Shown here: positions 62,075 through 64,000 of the stretch, piece by piece
Numbering within the stretch: position 1 is the stretch's first letter
Layout: each line of letters opens with the position of its first letter
Assembly (NCBI RefSeq): GCF_017873245.1
Contig: NZ_JAGGJY010000002.1
Span: forward strand, 62,001-126,000
Reading direction: 5' to 3'
DNA length: 64,000 nt
Source: Clostridium tertium
GTDB lineage: Bacteria > Bacillota > Clostridia > Clostridiales > Clostridiaceae
Position numbers and translations under genes: made by a program
The notes under the pieces: model-generated
Seen by the model: the letters and a program-made list of their open reading frames with translations, nothing else
Databases searched by the model: none
Told to the model about the DNA's origin: nothing

Positions 62075-62737
62075 CTACCTCCTTGAATTCATACTATTAA
62101 ATCCTATTAATACAGTCCAAACATATGCACAAGTTTTTGGAATCATCAACATTCCTACTAATGGAATAGTATCTGCAAATAATACTACAGGTATATAAAA
62201 TGCAAAACTTAATACAATAGTTAACCACATAAAACGAAAACTTTTATCATTATTTTCTTTTGCACTTTTATAAAATAGAATAATTATCAATATTCCTAAC
62301 AAAGCAAAAGGTATATTTCGATAAATTCCCCATCTTAAAGATGCATTTATGCTTGTCCAACCATTTTGCGGAAATAAACATAAGATTATACGTGTAATTG
62401 ATAATAAATATATAGCTAATGTTATTCCATTTTTCCCTTCAATTTTGTAACGTAAACGCCATACATAATAAAGTAGTATATAAAATATAGTCATTGTTAT
62501 TGAAGTTATAAACTTACCAATTCCTAATGCAAATGTATAATTTTCAAGTCCTGTAGTACATAATGCAATTGCTCTTGGAACTAAGTGAAATGAGTCTCCT
62601 ACCCCTAATGTTACTGCCATAACCCCAAATAAAAAATATTGTTTTTTCCCATTGTTTTTCATAATCATTATGATTCCTAAAGTAACTACTGTAATTAGAT
62701 ATACAACATCAAATGTTGTTTCCATAATTGCTTGCAT
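62075..62737 (-). CDS. Seven-span membrane protein, unknown
   Basis: 220-residue integral membrane protein with about seven spans and very short loops. Blocks: FDVVYLITVVTLGIIMIMKN, FGVMAVTLGVGDSFHLVPRA, FPQNGWTSINASLRWGIYRN and VVLFADTIPLVGMLMIPKTC. A His in GDSFHLVPR may be functional. I do not recognise a named family. It lies between two other membrane proteins (14 and 6 nt gaps), so a membrane complex is possible. ATG follows AAGGAGG. Confidence 0.78.
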   Translation of the reverse strand: MQAIMETTFDVVYLITVVTLGIIMIMKNNGKKQYFLFGVMAVTLGVGDSFHLVPRAIALCTTGLENYTFALGIGKFITSITMTIFYILLYYVWRLRYKIEGKNGITLAIYLLSITRIILCLFPQNGWTSINASLRWGIYRNIPFALLGILIIILFYKSAKENNDKSFRFMWLTIVLSFAFYIPVVLFADTIPLVGMLMIPKTCAYVWTVLIGFNSMNSRR

Positions 62738-62751
62738 TTTAATTTTCCTCC

Positions 62752-63177
62752 TTATACTTTATATATTTTTCTTTCAAGCTTAAAATAGTTATAACCAAAT
62801 AGAATTCCAGCACCAAATAATGCACAACCTAAACCAGAATAGAAAACAGCAATAAATACTTCTGGAACAAGGCTAAAAACTCTTATCCCAATACCAAATG
62901 TCATCATGAAAGCCATTATACAAAATGATTTTATATCAAAAAATTTCAAAACAAACTGCATCTCTTCTTTATAGTTTTGAATTCTATTTGTATGCTTTGT
63001 AACGAGTTTATTAAAAATTATGAACCAAAAAAACACAAACACCAATGTTGAAAGAATTAAGTTCAAGAAAGTGATATGGCTAACATAACTTATAAATCCT
63101 ATTCGCAATATATTGAATCCTGCAATAAGCCATACTGCACTCGCTAACATTAATAGCTTTTCCTTTCTTATTTTCAT
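62752..63177 (-). CDS. Four-span membrane protein, unknown
   Basis: 141-residue membrane protein, first gene of a three-gene operon. Four spans at about 8-28, 35-57, 84-103 and 106-127, with a basic loop (KLVTKHTNRIQNYKEEM) between spans two and three. Family not recognised. ATG at 63177 follows AAGGAGGAATTTTT. The promoter region upstream carries two dyads that look like TetR-type operators. Confidence 0.78.
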   Translation of the reverse strand: MKIRKEKLLMLASAVWLIAGFNILRIGFISYVSHITFLNLILSTLVFVFFWFIIFNKLVTKHTNRIQNYKEEMQFVLKFFDIKSFCIMAFMMTFGIGIRVFSLVPEVFIAVFYSGLGCALFGAGILFGYNYFKLERKIYKV

Positions 63178-63196
63178 AAAAATTCCTCCTTTGTAA

Positions 63197-63213
63197 TATG
63201 AATCTTGTTCATA
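63197..63213. promoter_or_regulatory. Proximal operator-like dyad
   Basis: TATGAA-TCTTG-TTCATA, a 6-bp dyad only about 20 nt upstream of the start codon of the membrane operon. Related in sequence to the distal dyad at 63376-63391. Confidence 0.5.
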
Positions 63214-63375
63214 TTGAATTATATTTTTATAGAAACCATTTGTATTAAAAGCCTCTATACAATATATTTATCTATTATATTTATTATAAAAAACATATCT
63301 TTAAAATATACTAATAACTTATTTTAAAAACTTCTATTTTTAAATTTTGACTATATTTTATATATTGAGTTTAAA
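63214..63375 (-). other. Leader between the two dyads
   Basis: About 160 nt of AT-rich untranslated leader of the membrane operon; no reading frame or hairpin of note. Confidence 0.35.
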
Positions 63376-63426
63376 TTGAACCATGTTCATATAAAGAATA
63401 TTATACTCTATCATTTATTTTGTCAA
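63376..63426 (-). promoter_or_regulatory. Promoter and operator of the membrane operon
   Basis: TTGACA at 63421-63426 with TAATAT at 63398-63403 (17-nt spacer) or TATAAT at 63400-63405 (15 nt). Immediately downstream is TTGAACCATGTTCAT (63376-63390), a GAAC-CAT-GTTC dyad overlapping the likely start of transcription. This fits a TetR/AcrR-type repressor; no such gene lies in the window. Confidence 0.65.
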
Positions 63427-63531
63427 TAGTATTCTTTATAGAATAAAATTCATAATTATTTGTACTATGTAGTTACTACATTTTTTACTTAAGTAACTAC
63501 TTCCTTATACGCTTTCCCTGTTAGCATAAAT

Positions 63532-63581
63532 AAAAAGATATTACCTACAGATCTTATAATCTATATAGGTAATATCTTTTT
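63532..63581 (-). terminator. Terminator of the DUF4353-like gene
   Basis: Perfect 16-bp stem AAAAAGATATTACCTA / TAGGTAATATCTTTTT around an 18-nt loop, 12 nt past the stop codon. Confidence 0.85.
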
Positions 63582-63593
63582 ATAAACTTTATA

Positions 63594-64000
63594 TTAAGGC
63601 ATTACAGGCATTTCTCCTTGTGGCATTCCTTCTTGCCCCCTCATACCACCGCCTTGACCTGGCATTCTTCCTCCACCTGGTTCTCCAAAGCCTCCTGTTG
63701 ATTGCCCTACAGTTGTAACTGTACTTGAAGCTGTGAAGCTTTCTAATTCAGTTCCTCCTGAGTAAGATCCTTCTGAATACAATCCATCACTTGACGTTCC
63801 AGTTGATTCTCCTCCTGTATAAACTTTATAAGATTCATTTGTTTTAATATTTGGTGAAGATATAACAACTGATTGTGCATTTTTACTTGGTGCAAATGTT
63901 ATAACTTCATTTCCACTTTCGTCTTCAATACGAATTAATGTATTTGCTGATAAGCTTGTAAATATATTAACTGAATTTTGTGTTGATGTTGTACTTGGTA
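63594..64000 (-). CDS. C-terminus of a DUF4353-like carbohydrate-binding protein (partial)
   Basis: The frame enters from the right edge (135 codons visible) and ends at 63594. Readable blocks: TLIRIEDESGNEVITFAPSK, SVVISSPNIKTNESYKVYTG, GLYSEGSYSGGTELESFTAS, then SSTVTTVGQSTGGFGEPGGG and a Gly/Met/Pro/Gln-rich tail ending MPVMP. The KTNESYKVYTGG and YSGGT..SFT.SSTVT pattern is that of DUF4353 (Cthe_2159-type) beta-helical surface proteins, whose genes often accompany VTC/DUF4956/CotH genes. The Gly-rich tail is a common variant. The N-terminal part lies outside the window. Confidence 0.75.
   Translation of the reverse strand, partial: PSTTSTQNSVNIFTSLSANTLIRIEDESGNEVITFAPSKNAQSVVISSPNIKTNESYKVYTGGESTGTSSDGLYSEGSYSGGTELESFTASSTVTTVGQSTGGFGEPGGGRMPGQGGGMRGQEGMPQGEMPVMP

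Noticed and set aside
1-64000. CRISPR arrays, integrases, transposases, tRNA and rRNA genes
   Set aside because: No regularly spaced repeats, no recombinase motifs and no tRNA cloverleaf or rRNA segments were recognised on reading both strands.

Overview
The window is very AT-rich DNA with strong AGGAGG-type ribosome binding sites, tightly packed operons and compact intrinsic terminators. It carries a T-box-controlled tyrS, a clostridial-type L-lactate dehydrogenase, PTS and ABC sugar importers, IPNTG-anchored surface proteins and a 7-alpha-hydroxysteroid dehydrogenase very like those of bile-acid-converting clostridia. This points to a Clostridium sensu stricto species (Firmicutes), probably a gut commensal or opportunist. 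No rRNA, tRNA, CRISPR array, integrase or transposase was seen, so it reads as a chromosomal segment with several lineage-specific patches. Nearly all genes lie on the minus strand.

Left part (1-17 kb): partial nfo (endonuclease IV), two tandem paralogous small membrane proteins, the bile-acid HSDH, an L,D-transpeptidase, ldh, a GloA-type VOC enzyme, a lipoprotein, then a ribosome-directed pair. That pair is a minus-strand EF-G/TetM-like GTPase and a divergent plus-strand ABC-F protein, whose leader reads as a ribosome-mediated attenuator with a three-codon upstream ORF. Next come a lipoprotein behind a ten-base G tract, a secreted zinc protease with a membrane-anchored partner, and a run of small acetyltransferase/VOC/nucleotidyltransferase genes including one deleted GNAT gene.

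Middle part (17-33 kb): an eight-gene minus-strand operon makes two ABC sugar permeases, a sugar-binding lipoprotein, a BadF-type sugar kinase, a SIS protein, a cytoplasmic DUF6259-like TIM-barrel protein, a 1.7-thousand-residue wall-anchored multi-domain phosphoesterase, and a second SIS protein. It is best read as a glycan (perhaps phospho-glycan) uptake and breakdown pathway of unknown substrate. The surface enzyme would trim outside, the ABC system imports, and the kinase, SIS proteins and barrel enzyme process inside. Upstream lie a DUF3307 gene without a canonical start codon, a glycerate kinase and its likely CdaR-type regulator.

Right part (33-64 kb): a MutS2-like protein lacking the Smr domain, an MFS transporter, a MacAB-like efflux operon with an OmpR-type two-component system, a YibE/F membrane protein, and an XRE/DUF5680 gene broken by an in-frame stop. 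Then follow an alpha-glucoside-6-phosphate PTS operon (RpiR regulator, EIICB, GH4 enzyme), tyrS with its T-box, an ECF sigma/DUF4179 pair, an NlpC/P60 protein, two paralogous Cys-containing proteins, PhzF, a DUF3221-like protein and a VTC/DUF4956 pair. A PadR/DUF2812 operon with an 18-bp inverted-repeat operator, a three-gene membrane operon with TetR-like dyads, and the C-terminus of a DUF4353-like carbohydrate-binding protein complete the window.

Two families of short intergenic repeats are visible (3.1/51.7 kb; 44.4/49.8/61.3 kb). Gene remnants lie at 2.7-3.0, 16.1, 49.7 and 61.4 kb.
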